From assembly GCA_036961205.1 (NCBI GenBank), contig JBALVI010000002.1:248001-312000 (forward strand): 64,000 nucleotides of DNA, given 5' to 3'. Position numbers and translations under genes: made by a program. Below are positions 51,437-59,936 of the stretch, one piece after another. The DNA is from CALJFL01 sp036961205. GTDB lineage: Bacteria; Pseudomonadota; Gammaproteobacteria; Pseudomonadales; Halieaceae. Numbering within the stretch: the first letter of the stretch is position 1; each line of letters starts with the position of its first letter. A model generated the notes under the pieces. The model was not told the origin of the DNA, searched no databases, and was given only the letters and a program-made list of their open reading frames with translations.

Positions 51437-51624
51437 GCGTTATGGTTTATCTCTTAATGACTGACATCAGGGCACGTTCAGGCTCGCTCTGGGCTTTGGA
51501 TGCTTTTAAGCGAGCACTGTTCGAGTCCGGATTTTTGCGCAGCAAATATTGTCGAGTTGCGCAGCTATCCAAAGCCCAGAGCGAGCCTGTGCACAGTCAG
51601 TCATTAAGAGATAAACCATAGCGC
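51437..51624. repeat. Nested 188-base palindrome
   Basis: Outer arms of 29 bases at 51437-51465 and 51596-51624 match with a single mismatch (T against G). Inner arms of 22 bases at 51480-51501 and 51567-51588 are perfect, and GCAC/GTGC adds four more pairs outside them. The terminal loop of 65 bases at 51502-51566 contains a further short repeat of TTGCGCAG. The whole could form one long cruciform or RNA hairpin with a small internal bulge. Confidence 0.88.
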
Positions 51625-51673
51625 CGCCTTCAGCGCACCACTCTGTAAAGCACCGACCATCTCCCGCAGACAC

Positions 51674-51696
51674 AAAAAAGGGGCCGAAGCCCCTTT
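51674..51696 (-). terminator. Rho-independent terminator of the rpsB-tsf operon
   Basis: An 8-base perfect stem (AAAGGGGC at 51677-51684 with GCCCCTTT at 51689-51696) with a UUCG loop in the minus-strand RNA and a T-tract of six, 22 bases after the tsf stop. A textbook intrinsic terminator. Confidence 0.93.
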
Positions 51697-51718
51697 AGAA
51701 ATACAATGTGTGTCGATA

Positions 51719-52576
51719 TCAGCCTTTCAGCTGCGCCGCGACCTCAGCAGCAAAGTCGACTACTTCAACTTCGATACCTTCACCCACTTCATAGCGCTCG
51801 AAAGAAATCACTTCAGCACCGGCAGCGGCTACCAGCTTGCCAACGGTAACGTCAGGATCTTTTACAAAAGACTGCTCCAACAGACTATTTTCTGCCAGGT
51901 ACTTTTTGATGCGACCACCGATCATTTTTTCAACAATCTCTGGGGGCTTGCCGGAATCCAGTGCCTGAGCAGTGTAGATTTCCTTCTCTTTGGCAATCAA
52001 TTCCTCGGGCATATCGGAGGGCGATACAACTTGTGGGTTAGTCGCCGCTACGTGCATAGCAACGTCCTTCGCCAGGTCCTGATCACCACCCTTGAGCTGG
52101 ACCAGAACGGCGATGCGCTTGTTACCGTGCACATAGCCGCCGACAACGCCGTCTTCTGCAGTAGATATGACGGCGCGACGAACGCTAATATTCTCGCCAA
52201 TTTTTTGCACCAGAGCCTCACGGGCTGACTCCAGCTCGCCGGCCATCAACACGGCAACATCTGTCTGCTTATTGGTGAAGGCGCCATCGACAACACTGCC
52301 AACGAATCCCAAAAAGTTATCATCGCGTGCTACGAAATCAGTTTCGCTGTTAACTTCCAGCTGAACACCGTAGCTGCCATCTTCAGCTATGCGAATTGCC
52401 ACAATGCCGTCAGCAGCGGTACGACCGGCTTTTTTCGCCGCTTTCATACCACTGGACTTACGTAACTCTTCAATCGCCTTTTCGATGTCGCCATCAGCGC
52501 CCTTGAGCGCCCTCTTACATTCCAGCAAACCCAACCCAGTGCGTTCGCGTAATTCTTTAACCTGCGCTGCAGACAT
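51719..52576 (-). CDS. tsf: Elongation factor Ts
   Basis: A 285-residue nucleotide-exchange factor for EF-Tu. The N-terminal UBA-like domain VKELRERTGLGLLECKRALK then GADGDIEKAIEELR leads to the core with SETDFVARDDNFLGFVG (residues 78-94), where the TDFV motif contacts EF-Tu. Length is close to the E. coli protein (283). It is 126 bases downstream of rpsB with an A+G-rich Shine-Dalgarno sequence (GGGAGGTTTACTA). Confidence 0.98.
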   Translation of the reverse strand: MSAAQVKELRERTGLGLLECKRALKGADGDIEKAIEELRKSSGMKAAKKAGRTAADGIVAIRIAEDGSYGVQLEVNSETDFVARDDNFLGFVGSVVDGAFTNKQTDVAVLMAGELESAREALVQKIGENISVRRAVISTAEDGVVGGYVHGNKRIAVLVQLKGGDQDLAKDVAMHVAATNPQVVSPSDMPEELIAKEKEIYTAQALDSGKPPEIVEKMIGGRIKKYLAENSLLEQSFVKDPDVTVGKLVAAAGAEVISFERYEVGEGIEVEVVDFAAEVAAQLKG

Positions 52577-52702
52577 TAGTAAACCTCCCAGCTACAAAAG
52601 AAGCCCATAGGGCGTCATAAAAATAGAAAATCCCGGACAGCAGAGCCGCCGCCGGGAAACAATCGTTTCAGCTCGCCGTCAACGACGGCGATTAATCAGA
52701 GC

Positions 52703-53608
52703 CTAGGCCTTATCAGCAGGAGCAGGCGCCGCAGCAGCTTCTTCAGCCGGGGCTTCTACTACAGGCTCAGCTGGCGCTTCTGCTACTGTCGCGGCCGGAG
52801 CCGCAGCTTCAACCGCAGGAGCTGCAGCTTCAACCGGAGCAGCTACTTCAGCTTCAGGAGCTGCTTCCGCACCTTCTACTGCTTCGACAAACTCGTCTGT
52901 CACAGCAACAGCTTCACCCGCTTCCACCTTACCGGCGATGCAGGCATCTGCTACTGCAGCAACGTACAGCTTGATAGCGCGGATAGCGTCATCGTTGCCC
53001 GGGATGATGTAATCAACACCATCGGGGTTGCTGTTGGTGTCGACAATACCGATCACGGGAATTCCAAGCTTATTGGCCTCGGTGATAGCGATACGCTCAT
53101 GGTCTACGTCAACCACGAACAGTGCGTCGGGAAGACCGCCCATTTCCTTAATACCACCAATACTGCGCTCGAGCTTTTCCATTTGCCGAGAACGCATCAG
53201 CGCCTCTTTCTTGGTCAGCTTGTCGAAAGTACCATCGCCCTGCTGAGCTTCAAGCTCGCGCAGACGCTTGATGGAAGCGCGGATGGTTTTGTAATTGGTG
53301 AGCATGCCACCCAGCCAGCGATGGCTGACATAAGGCATTCCGGCGCGATCCGCCTGCTCTTTCATGATTTTGCCGGCAGCACGCTTGGTGCCAACAAACA
53401 AAATCTTGTTCTTGTTACTAGCGAGACGCTCGATTAATCCCAACGCTTCGTTGAAAGCGGGAACCGTGTGCTCGAGGTTGATGATGTGAATCTTGTTGCG
53501 GGCACCGAAGATGTACTGGTCCATTTTAGGATTCCAGTAACGGGTTTGGTGACCAAAGTGTGCGCCTGCCTGGAGCAGGTCACGCATGCTTACTTCCACT
53601 TGCGACAT
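52703..53608 (-). CDS. rpsB: 30S ribosomal protein S2 with Ala/Pro/Glu-rich tail
   Basis: A 301-residue S2. Residues 1-232 match the family closely (VSMRDLLQAGAHFGHQTRYW; LIPIPGND-type VDYIIPGNDDAIRAIKLYVA). Residues about 240-301 are an extra tail almost free of large residues, built from Ala, Glu, Pro and Val with repeated AAPAVEA and EAPAE-type blocks; E. coli S2 ends at 241. S2 binds the 16S rRNA head and recruits S1. The tail is predicted to be disordered and exposed on the ribosome surface. Confidence 0.98.
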   Translation of the reverse strand: MSQVEVSMRDLLQAGAHFGHQTRYWNPKMDQYIFGARNKIHIINLEHTVPAFNEALGLIERLASNKNKILFVGTKRAAGKIMKEQADRAGMPYVSHRWLGGMLTNYKTIRASIKRLRELEAQQGDGTFDKLTKKEALMRSRQMEKLERSIGGIKEMGGLPDALFVVDVDHERIAITEANKLGIPVIGIVDTNSNPDGVDYIIPGNDDAIRAIKLYVAAVADACIAGKVEAGEAVAVTDEFVEAVEGAEAAPEAEVAAPVEAAAPAVEAAAPAATVAEAPAEPVVEAPAEEAAAAPAPADKA

Positions 53609-53947
53609 GTGTATATACCTTTTGTGTTTGGGTTAAACCTCCACATACCCCGTGCTCCAAACCCGCTTGCGCAGGCACCCTGGACCAGGTGCTGATATGT
53701 GTGTGTCGTTTAATTTCTCTTGCTCGAACCAGCCGAAAACCAGCCACAGCCCCGCAAGAGGCGCGCTTTATACCACAGCAGAAACCCTGAGGAAAGGCTT
53801 TCACACTGCCAAATATCACACAGCGCAGGCCAGCAAATTACTCATTTCAGTCATCATTGCGGTAGAATGTTCGACCCCAGAAGCTGGGCAGATGCTTCGA
53901 AGCAGTAGAGATATCTAGTTTTTTTATTATTTTTCAATAGGTTACAG
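53609..53947. other. Divergent rpsB-map control region
   Basis: The 339 bases between the two divergent genes hold promoters for both operons and the rpsB leader. No gene is seen. The rpsB leader of about 150 bases would be long enough for S2 autoregulation as known in other gammaproteobacteria, but no structure was resolved by eye. Towards map, TAGAAT at 53863-53868 is a possible -10 element without a good -35. Confidence 0.45.
53767..53795 (-). promoter_or_regulatory. Candidate rpsB-tsf promoter
   Basis: On the minus strand TTTCCT (53790-53795) and TATAAA (53767-53772) are spaced by 17 bases and the -10 is preceded by TGTGG. The following bases are GC-rich (GCGCGCC), which resembles a stringent-control discriminator of ribosomal promoters. 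The -35 is weak. Confidence 0.4.
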
Positions 53948-54721
53948 ATGACAGTTTCAATCAAATCAGCATCAGATATCGACAAAATGCGGGTGGCCGG
54001 CAGGCTGGCTGCAGAGGTACTGGAGATGATTGCGCCGAAAGTTGAGGTGGGCATCACCACTGGCGAACTGGACCACATTTGTCACCAGCACATCACAGAG
54101 GTGCAGGGCGCTATTCCGGCACCTTTGAATTACAACGGCTTTCCGCGCTCTATCTGCACCTCAATCAACGACGTTATCTGTCACGGTATCCCTTCAGACA
54201 CCAAGAAGCTGAAGAATGGCGACATTGTGAATATCGACGTCACGGTGATTAAAGATGGATTTCACGGCGATACCAGTATCATGGTGGAGGTTGGCGAGGT
54301 GGCACCTCACGCCAGTCGCCTGATCCAAATTACTCAGGAATGCCTCTACCGGGCCATCGAGATTGTTAAGCCCGGTGCGACTCTGGGCGATATCGGTCAT
54401 ATTATTCAGCAGCATGCTGAGAAAAATTACTATTCGGTGGTGCGCGAATACTGCGGCCATGGGATCGGTGAGGTATTTCACGAAGACCCACAAATATTGC
54501 ACTACGGCCGCAAGGGTACCGGCATGACCCTGGAACCGGGCATGACGTTTACGATCGAGCCAATGATCAATGCCGGCAAGCGCCAGACCAAACTCAACCA
54601 AAAAGATGGCTGGACTGTCACCACACGAGACGGTCGACTGTCTGCACAGTGGGAACACACAATGGGTGTAACCGAGAACGGTTGCGAGGTATTCACCCGG
54701 CGCAGCAACGAGAATTTCTAA
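53948..54721 (+). CDS. map: Type I methionine aminopeptidase
   Basis: A 257-residue metalloprotease that removes the initiator Met from nascent proteins. The pita-bread fold is recognised by ICTSINDVICHGIPSD (residues 72-87), VNIDVTVIKDGFHGDTSIMV with metal-binding Asp, YCGHGIGEVFHEDPQ with the metal His, and MTFTIEPMIN with the metal Glu. Length is near E. coli Map (264). It is divergent from rpsB and starts the map-glnD-dapC unit. Confidence 0.98.
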   Translation: MTVSIKSASDIDKMRVAGRLAAEVLEMIAPKVEVGITTGELDHICHQHITEVQGAIPAPLNYNGFPRSICTSINDVICHGIPSDTKKLKNGDIVNIDVTVIKDGFHGDTSIMVEVGEVAPHASRLIQITQECLYRAIEIVKPGATLGDIGHIIQQHAEKNYYSVVREYCGHGIGEVFHEDPQILHYGRKGTGMTLEPGMTFTIEPMINAGKRQTKLNQKDGWTVTTRDGRLSAQWEHTMGVTENGCEVFTRRSNENF

Positions 54722-54730
54722 CGGTATTAC

Positions 54731-57406
54731 ATGTCTGCAGTTGAAGTAACACTCCCCAAAGAATTATTTGACGCGGAGGCCTTGGCGGCTGAGATCGCTG
54801 CCGGGAACCCTATCGTCTGTTGCAAACAGGCACTGGCAAAGTCCACTGATTACCTGCACCAAAAATTTAGGGAAGGCGCTGAAGCCCGGGACCTCATCAA
54901 GCAGAGGGCAGCTTACGTAGACGCGCTGCTGAGCTTACTGTGGGACCGCCAATCGTGGGGCGACAGTGAGCTTGCGCTGGTTGCTGTAGGCGGCTATGGT
55001 CGCGGCGAACTCCACCCCCACTCCGATATCGACCTACTGATCTTGCTCGGCCCAGACTGTAAAGGCATTGAAGACACGGTCTCGGAATTTCTCACCCTAC
55101 TTTGGGACATTGGCCTTAACGTTGGCCACAGTGTGCGCAACCTGAAGGAATGCGAGGAGCGAGCCAGAGAAGACATTACCGTAGTCACGAGTCTGATGGA
55201 ATCCCGCGTGATTCAGGGCTCTGCTCGACTTATGGACGAAGTCAGAACAGCTATTTCGCCCGATAAAATGTGGCCCAGCGCAGACTTCTTTAAAGCCAAA
55301 CTTACTGAGCAACAGAACCGCCATACCAAGTTCGCTGACACTGAATACAACCTCGAGCCAAACGTAAAGAGCTCACCAGGTGGACTGCGAGATATTCAGA
55401 TAATTCGCTGGATAGCCGAGAGGCACTTCGGCGTTAAAAATCTGCAGGAGTTACAGGACGAACAGTTTCTCAATGCAGACGAACTGGAGATTCTGTCCCG
55501 TGGCCGAGATTTCATGTGGCAGGTGCGCTATGCCCTGCACATGATCACCGGGCGCGAGGAAGATCGCCTGTTGTTTGACCATCAGCGCGAACTCGCTGCC
55601 ATGTGGGGATTCACCGATGGTGAAAGGCTGGCGGTTGAGCAATTCATGCAAACCTATTACCGCTGGGCATTGTCGCTGGGGCGGCTGAACGAAGTGCTGG
55701 TGCAGTATTTCGATCAAGCTATTCTGCGGGCAGACAGCGTCGACGAAATTAGCGAACTCAACGAACGCTTTGAGGTGCGTAATGGCTACATAGAAGCGCG
55801 CAGCGAAACTTTATTCGCCAGCGAACCTTCTTCATTACTAGAAGTTTTCCTGCTCTGTGCAACTCATGAAAACGTTATCGGCATAGGTGCCAAAACGATT
55901 CGTCTGATTCGTGATCATCGTCACCTGATCGATGAGGAGTTCCGGGCGCAACCGCAGAATCACGCACTGTTTCTAGACATACTCCGTGCACCTTACCAAA
56001 TGACCAAAACCCTGCGCCGCATGAACCGCTACGGCGTACTGGGTATGTACATTCCTGAATTTGGGCGCATTGTCGGCCAGATGCAACACGACCTTTTCCA
56101 TACCTACACGGTGGATGCTCACACCCTGCAGGTTATCCAGAATATGCGCCGCTTTAATATTCCCGCCTACGAGGAGCGCTTCCCGGTATCTAGCCGAGTT
56201 GCCAGGCGGCTGCCAAAAGTTGAGTTACTGTATCTTGCCGGCCTGTATCACGATGTTGGTAAGGGACGTGGCGGCGATCACTCCGAATTGGGCGCTGTCG
56301 ACGCCAGAATATTTTGTGAAACCCACGGCCTGTCGCAGCGAGACACCAATCTGGTGGTCTGGCTGGTAGAGAGCCATCTGACCATGTCTGCGGTATCCCA
56401 GCGCAAGGATATTGCAGATCCTGATGTCATCCTGCAGTTCGCTCAGCACGTGGGCAACCAGGAACGGCTGGACTATCTGTTCACACTGACTGTAGCTGAC
56501 ATTAATGGCACTAACCCCACTCTTTGGAACGCCTGGCGCGGCAGCCTGCTGAGGCAGCTTTACACGGAAACCAAGAGGGCCCTGCGACGCGGGCTGGAAA
56601 ACCCGGTGGACAAGCAAGTGTGGATTGATGAAACCCGCAACGCTGCCATCGATATCCTCGAGTATCGCGGCTTTACGGTCGCAGAACTGGAAACACTGTG
56701 GCAGGAACGCGGCGAAGACTATTTTCTGCGGGAGCGGGCTGAGGATATCGCCTGGCACACCGAGGCCATCGCCGGCCATTACGAGCCCGACAAACCACTG
56801 GTGTTGATTCGCAATACAATCGACTCCAGTGTCGCCAATACCACCCAAATATTTATCCACGCTCGCAGCAGAGCGCATCTTTTTTCGGGTATCTGCGCGC
56901 TGCTGGAGCAACTGGATCTCAGCGTTCACGACGCTCGCATCTATAACGATAACCACGGCATGAGCCTGGATACATTTTTTGTGCTTGACTCCAGCGGCCA
57001 ATCCATCGCCGAAGACGGCCAGCGCTTGCGCGACATTGCCGAGCAGCTGACCATAGGTCTGAGTGCAGCAGAAGACTACCCCAATATCGTTGAGCGCCGG
57101 ACGCCGCGGCAAATGAAGTCCTTCACCATACCCACTGAAACACGCATGAGTATCGATGAGATCAAGAACGTTTCTGTGTTGGAGGTTGCTACGCCCGACC
57201 GTCCCGGGTTATTGGCCCGCATAGGCAGGATTTTCGTCGAATTCAATATCACTTTGCAGGCTGCGAAAATTCAAACTCTGGGCGAGCGCGTGGAAGACGT
57301 CTTCTTCATCACTGATGAAAACCAGCAGGCAATCACCGACGACGATTTATGCGCTGCAATACAGGCGGCAGTTCGCGAGGAACTGGATCAACAATTGGCG
57401 GCCTGA
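54731..57406 (+). CDS. glnD: Bifunctional uridylyltransferase/uridylyl-removing enzyme (PII modification)
   Basis: An 891-residue nitrogen-status sensor that uridylylates PII when glutamine is low and removes UMP when it is high. The nucleotidyltransferase motif GGYGRGELHPHSDIDLLIL is at residues 87-105, the HD domain metal site YLAGLYHDVGKGRGGDHSEL near 498-517, and two ACT domains bind glutamine at about 700-780 and 810-885 (EVATPDRPGLLARIGRIFVE). Length matches E. coli GlnD (890). It follows map after 9 bases. Confidence 0.98.
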   Translation: MSAVEVTLPKELFDAEALAAEIAAGNPIVCCKQALAKSTDYLHQKFREGAEARDLIKQRAAYVDALLSLLWDRQSWGDSELALVAVGGYGRGELHPHSDIDLLILLGPDCKGIEDTVSEFLTLLWDIGLNVGHSVRNLKECEERAREDITVVTSLMESRVIQGSARLMDEVRTAISPDKMWPSADFFKAKLTEQQNRHTKFADTEYNLEPNVKSSPGGLRDIQIIRWIAERHFGVKNLQELQDEQFLNADELEILSRGRDFMWQVRYALHMITGREEDRLLFDHQRELAAMWGFTDGERLAVEQFMQTYYRWALSLGRLNEVLVQYFDQAILRADSVDEISELNERFEVRNGYIEARSETLFASEPSSLLEVFLLCATHENVIGIGAKTIRLIRDHRHLIDEEFRAQPQNHALFLDILRAPYQMTKTLRRMNRYGVLGMYIPEFGRIVGQMQHDLFHTYTVDAHTLQVIQNMRRFNIPAYEERFPVSSRVARRLPKVELLYLAGLYHDVGKGRGGDHSELGAVDARIFCETHGLSQRDTNLVVWLVESHLTMSAVSQRKDIADPDVILQFAQHVGNQERLDYLFTLTVADINGTNPTLWNAWRGSLLRQLYTETKRALRRGLENPVDKQVWIDETRNAAIDILEYRGFTVAELETLWQERGEDYFLRERAEDIAWHTEAIAGHYEPDKPLVLIRNTIDSSVANTTQIFIHARSRAHLFSGICALLEQLDLSVHDARIYNDNHGMSLDTFFVLDSSGQSIAEDGQRLRDIAEQLTIGLSAAEDYPNIVERRTPRQMKSFTIPTETRMSIDEIKNVSVLEVATPDRPGLLARIGRIFVEFNITLQAAKIQTLGERVEDVFFITDENQQAITDDDLCAAIQAAVREELDQQLAA

Positions 57407-57411
57407 AAGCT

Positions 57412-58602
57412 ATGAATTCCAACCTGGACCAGCTACACCCCTACCCCTTCGAAAAGCTTAGACTGCTATTTGACGGGCTGACCCCACCCGCAGAAAAATC
57501 CTCCATCCGCCTCTCGGTCGGTGAGCCTAGACATCCAGCACCCGAGTTTGTACGTCAGGCTCTAATAGACAATCTCAACCTGCTGTCCAACTATCCCGCC
57601 TCTCGCGGCATGGTAGAACTGCGAACGGCTATAGCTGACTGGTTACAACGCCGCTTCAAGCTGGCAGCAGTGGACCCCGAGACTCAGATACTACCCGTGA
57701 GCGGTACTCGCGAGGCGCTATTTGCCATCGCCCAGGCCACCGTGGATGCAAGTTCAAACGCCACCGTGCTATGCCCCAACCCGTTTTATCAGATCTATGA
57801 AGGGGCTGCGTTGTTGGCCGGCGCCAAGCCAGAGTTTATCAATTGCAGCCAAGACACAGACTTTCTCCCTGACTTCGATTCGGTAACAGCGGATCAATGG
57901 CAGCGCTGCCAGCTACTCTACCTGTGTAACCCGGGAAATCCCTCAGGCGCTGTCATTCCACTAGCGCAACTGCAAGCGCTGATAGCATTGGCCCGCGAGC
58001 ACGATTTCGTTATCGCATCCGACGAATGCTATTCAGAAATTTATGCCGATGAAGCCACACCCCCACCGGGGCTGCTGGAAGCCTGCGAGACACTGGAAGA
58101 AGGCAATTTTCGTAACTGCCTGGTGTTTCACAGCCTGTCGAAACGTTCCAATTTGCCAGGGCTACGTTCAGGGTTCGTTGCCGGCGATGCACAACTAATA
58201 GACCGATTTTTGCTCTACCGAACCTACCAGGGCTGCGCTATGCCACCCCATCATCAGATGGCCAGCATCGCCGCCTGGAGCGATGAGCAACACGTAATAG
58301 AAAACCGTAGCCTTTACCGGGAAAAGTTTAAGCGGGTGATTGCTGAGCTCAAAGATGACATCGAAATAAGCGCGCCGCCTGCCAGTTTTTACCTATGGCC
58401 GAAAACACCTATAGCGGATACTGATTTCGCTAAAGCACTGTTCGCCCAGGAACATATCACTGTATTACCCGGACGTTATCTGGCACGGGACGCCGATGGA
58501 GTGAACCCCGGAGAGAATCGCATTCGCATTGCACTGGTTGCGGAGCTGGCCGATTGTGTCGAAGCCGCTCAACGTATAAAACACTTCCTGCAGAGGTTGT
58601 AG
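57412..58602 (+). CDS. dapC: N-succinyldiaminopimelate aminotransferase
   Basis: A 396-residue class I/II PLP aminotransferase of lysine and peptidoglycan synthesis. The chosen ATG 5 bases after the glnD stop gives MNSNLDQLHPYPFEKLRLLF, the family N-terminus; a longer frame overlaps glnD. The PLP Lys is K244 in HSLSKRSNLPGLRSGF, with YLCNPGNPSGAVIP and ASDECYSEIY also typical. dapC next to glnD and map is a common order in Pseudomonas and relatives. Confidence 0.95.
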   Translation: MNSNLDQLHPYPFEKLRLLFDGLTPPAEKSSIRLSVGEPRHPAPEFVRQALIDNLNLLSNYPASRGMVELRTAIADWLQRRFKLAAVDPETQILPVSGTREALFAIAQATVDASSNATVLCPNPFYQIYEGAALLAGAKPEFINCSQDTDFLPDFDSVTADQWQRCQLLYLCNPGNPSGAVIPLAQLQALIALAREHDFVIASDECYSEIYADEATPPPGLLEACETLEEGNFRNCLVFHSLSKRSNLPGLRSGFVAGDAQLIDRFLLYRTYQGCAMPPHHQMASIAAWSDEQHVIENRSLYREKFKRVIAELKDDIEISAPPASFYLWPKTPIADTDFAKALFAQEHITVLPGRYLARDADGVNPGENRIRIALVAELADCVEAAQRIKHFLQRL

Positions 58603-58609
58603 CGGGCTA

Positions 58610-59263
58610 ATGCTCAAGCAACAGCGCGTCGAGTTCGTTCTACAACGGCTACAGGAGCTGTATCCAACAACGCCGACGCCGTTGGATCACCATGATCCGT
58701 ATACCCTGCTAATTGCCGTGCTGCTCAGCGCGCAATGTACCGACGAGCGCGTCAACACAGTAACCCCTGCGCTTTTTGATGCAGCCGATAATCCGGCTGA
58801 TATGGCGCAGTTGTCGGTGGAATTTATCCGCTCGATTATTCGCCCCTGTGGCTTGTCGCCGCAGAAGTCCAAGGCGATACAAAGGCTGAGCGAGATTTTG
58901 GTAGAGGATTACAACAGCGTGGTGCCGCAGGATATGGACGCGCTGGAAACATTACCCGGCGTAGGACACAAGACGGCTTCTGTGGTGATGTCGCAAGCCT
59001 TTGGGGTCCCGGCATTTCCTGTGGATACCCATATCCATCGACTGGCACAGCGCTGGGGCTTGACCAGCGGTAAAAATGTGGTGCAGACCGAGCGAGATTT
59101 GAAGCGACTGTTCGCTGAAGAATACTGGAATAAGCTGCACTTACAGATCATTTTTTATGGCCGTGAGTACTGCTCGGCTCGTGGGTGTGACGGCAGAGTC
59201 TGTGAAATTTGTCGTACTTGTTATCCTGAGCGGAAGCATCCTAAAAAAACGCGTAAGGCTTGA
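58610..59263 (+). CDS. nth: Endonuclease III with atypical Fe-S cysteine loop
   Basis: A 217-residue DNA glycosylase/AP lyase that removes oxidised pyrimidines. The HhH motif LETLPGVGHKTASVVMSQAF contains the catalytic Lys (GVGHKTA), and the catalytic Asp is in FPVDTHIHRLAQRWGL. The C-terminal cysteines run CSARGCDGRVCEICRTC, that is C-x4-C-x4-C-x2-C-x2-C, not the canonical C-x6-C-x2-C-x5-C of the E. coli [4Fe-4S] loop. Enough cysteines remain for a cluster with altered spacing. It follows dapC by 7 bases. Confidence 0.95.
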   Translation: MLKQQRVEFVLQRLQELYPTTPTPLDHHDPYTLLIAVLLSAQCTDERVNTVTPALFDAADNPADMAQLSVEFIRSIIRPCGLSPQKSKAIQRLSEILVEDYNSVVPQDMDALETLPGVGHKTASVVMSQAFGVPAFPVDTHIHRLAQRWGLTSGKNVVQTERDLKRLFAEEYWNKLHLQIIFYGREYCSARGCDGRVCEICRTCYPERKHPKKTRKA

Positions 59264-59283
59264 TTCCCCTCATTTGGGCAGGC

Positions 59284-59311
59284 AAAAAAAAGACCGGGGT
59301 ATACCCGGCCT
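59284..59311 (-). terminator. Intrinsic terminator between nth and the TPR-like gene
   Basis: GGCCGGG and CCCGGTC pair with a G-U step around TATAC, followed on the minus strand by eight Ts. It lies 11 bases after the TPR-like stop at 59322 and may also serve nth on the other strand. Confidence 0.75.
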
Positions 59312-59321
59312 TATATTACCT

Positions 59322-59840
59322 CTATTGACTAGCGAGTAATTGTGCATCGTTTCGCATAGACTCAATTCGCTCGCTTGTCGAAGAGATATTGCGCTTGACC
59401 GAATGCATCTGCGCGGTCGGCGCACTGGCTAACATGATCGAAGCCGACCGCTTGAAGTCTACCAGGGCTTCGTCGTAACGCTCGAGCTTGACTCGCATTA
59501 CCCCTCGATTATTCAAATGGCTCCAATTGGGTGCCCCTGTGGTAGCCGCTTTATCACAAAACTTCTCCGCGCTCACGTAGTCCTCTTTCTGATAGTGAGC
59601 CTGGCACAGTAACCCGTATCCGATGGCCTGCATTTCTGGCCTACGCAAGTTTTCTACTTTATTGCCCAAAAGCTGGATAACTCGATCTGGCTGTCCGCGT
59701 GCCACACTACGCTCAGCCTTTACCAAGGTAGCCGGTATGTGACTGTAGGCAGGTGTTGCGGCGCTGACATTAGTCTGCCATGGGGCAAGTAGAGTGACAG
59801 CGACGATAGCCAGGCTAGGGATATTTTTGAATAACAACAT
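59322..59840 (-). CDS. Secreted TPR-like protein
   Basis: A 172-residue exported protein with a signal peptide (residues 1-27, ending VSA). The mature part has helix pairs of TPR type: LVKAERSVARGQPDRVIQLL, AIGYGLLCQAHYQKEDYVSA then EKFCDKAATTG, and HLNNRGVMRVKLERYDEALV then DFKRSASI. No catalytic motif is visible. Such proteins usually mediate periplasmic protein contacts. It is a monocistronic gene with its own terminator. Confidence 0.8.
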   Translation of the reverse strand: MLLFKNIPSLAIVAVTLLAPWQTNVSAATPAYSHIPATLVKAERSVARGQPDRVIQLLGNKVENLRRPEMQAIGYGLLCQAHYQKEDYVSAEKFCDKAATTGAPNWSHLNNRGVMRVKLERYDEALVDFKRSASIMLASAPTAQMHSVKRNISSTSERIESMRNDAQLLASQ

Positions 59841-59936
59841 ATGTTCTCTCCGGTAGTTGGTTTACAGGAACCAATATAGAGGCCACAATAACGCATGACA
59901 ATTCAATAAAAGCATAGTTAATATGTATATACGCAT

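Larger units (their letters stand above)
50728..51718. repeat. Repeat-rich intergenic region between tsf and pyrH
   Basis: A 991-base gap without a convincing gene. It contains, from low to high coordinates, a 43-base tandem pair (50885-50927 and 50928-50970), a perfect 26-base inverted repeat, a 99-base imperfect tandem pair, a perfect 23-base inverted repeat whose loop is the inverted counterpart of the first loop, a 68-base direct repeat containing the terminator (copies starting at 51284 and 51629), and a nested palindrome of 188 bases. The pyrH promoter must lie here too. Details are given in the separate entries. Confidence 0.85.

Noticed and set aside
51068..51457. Short open frames in the pyrH-tsf gap
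   Set aside because: Created by the repeat and palindrome arms; composition and starts do not support genes.
50885..51700. CRISPR array
   Set aside because: Repeats are only two-fold, of different lengths and palindromic; there is no regular spacer pattern and no cas gene.
56225..57112. Minus-strand 295-codon frame inside glnD
   Set aside because: Antisense shadow of the HD and linker regions.
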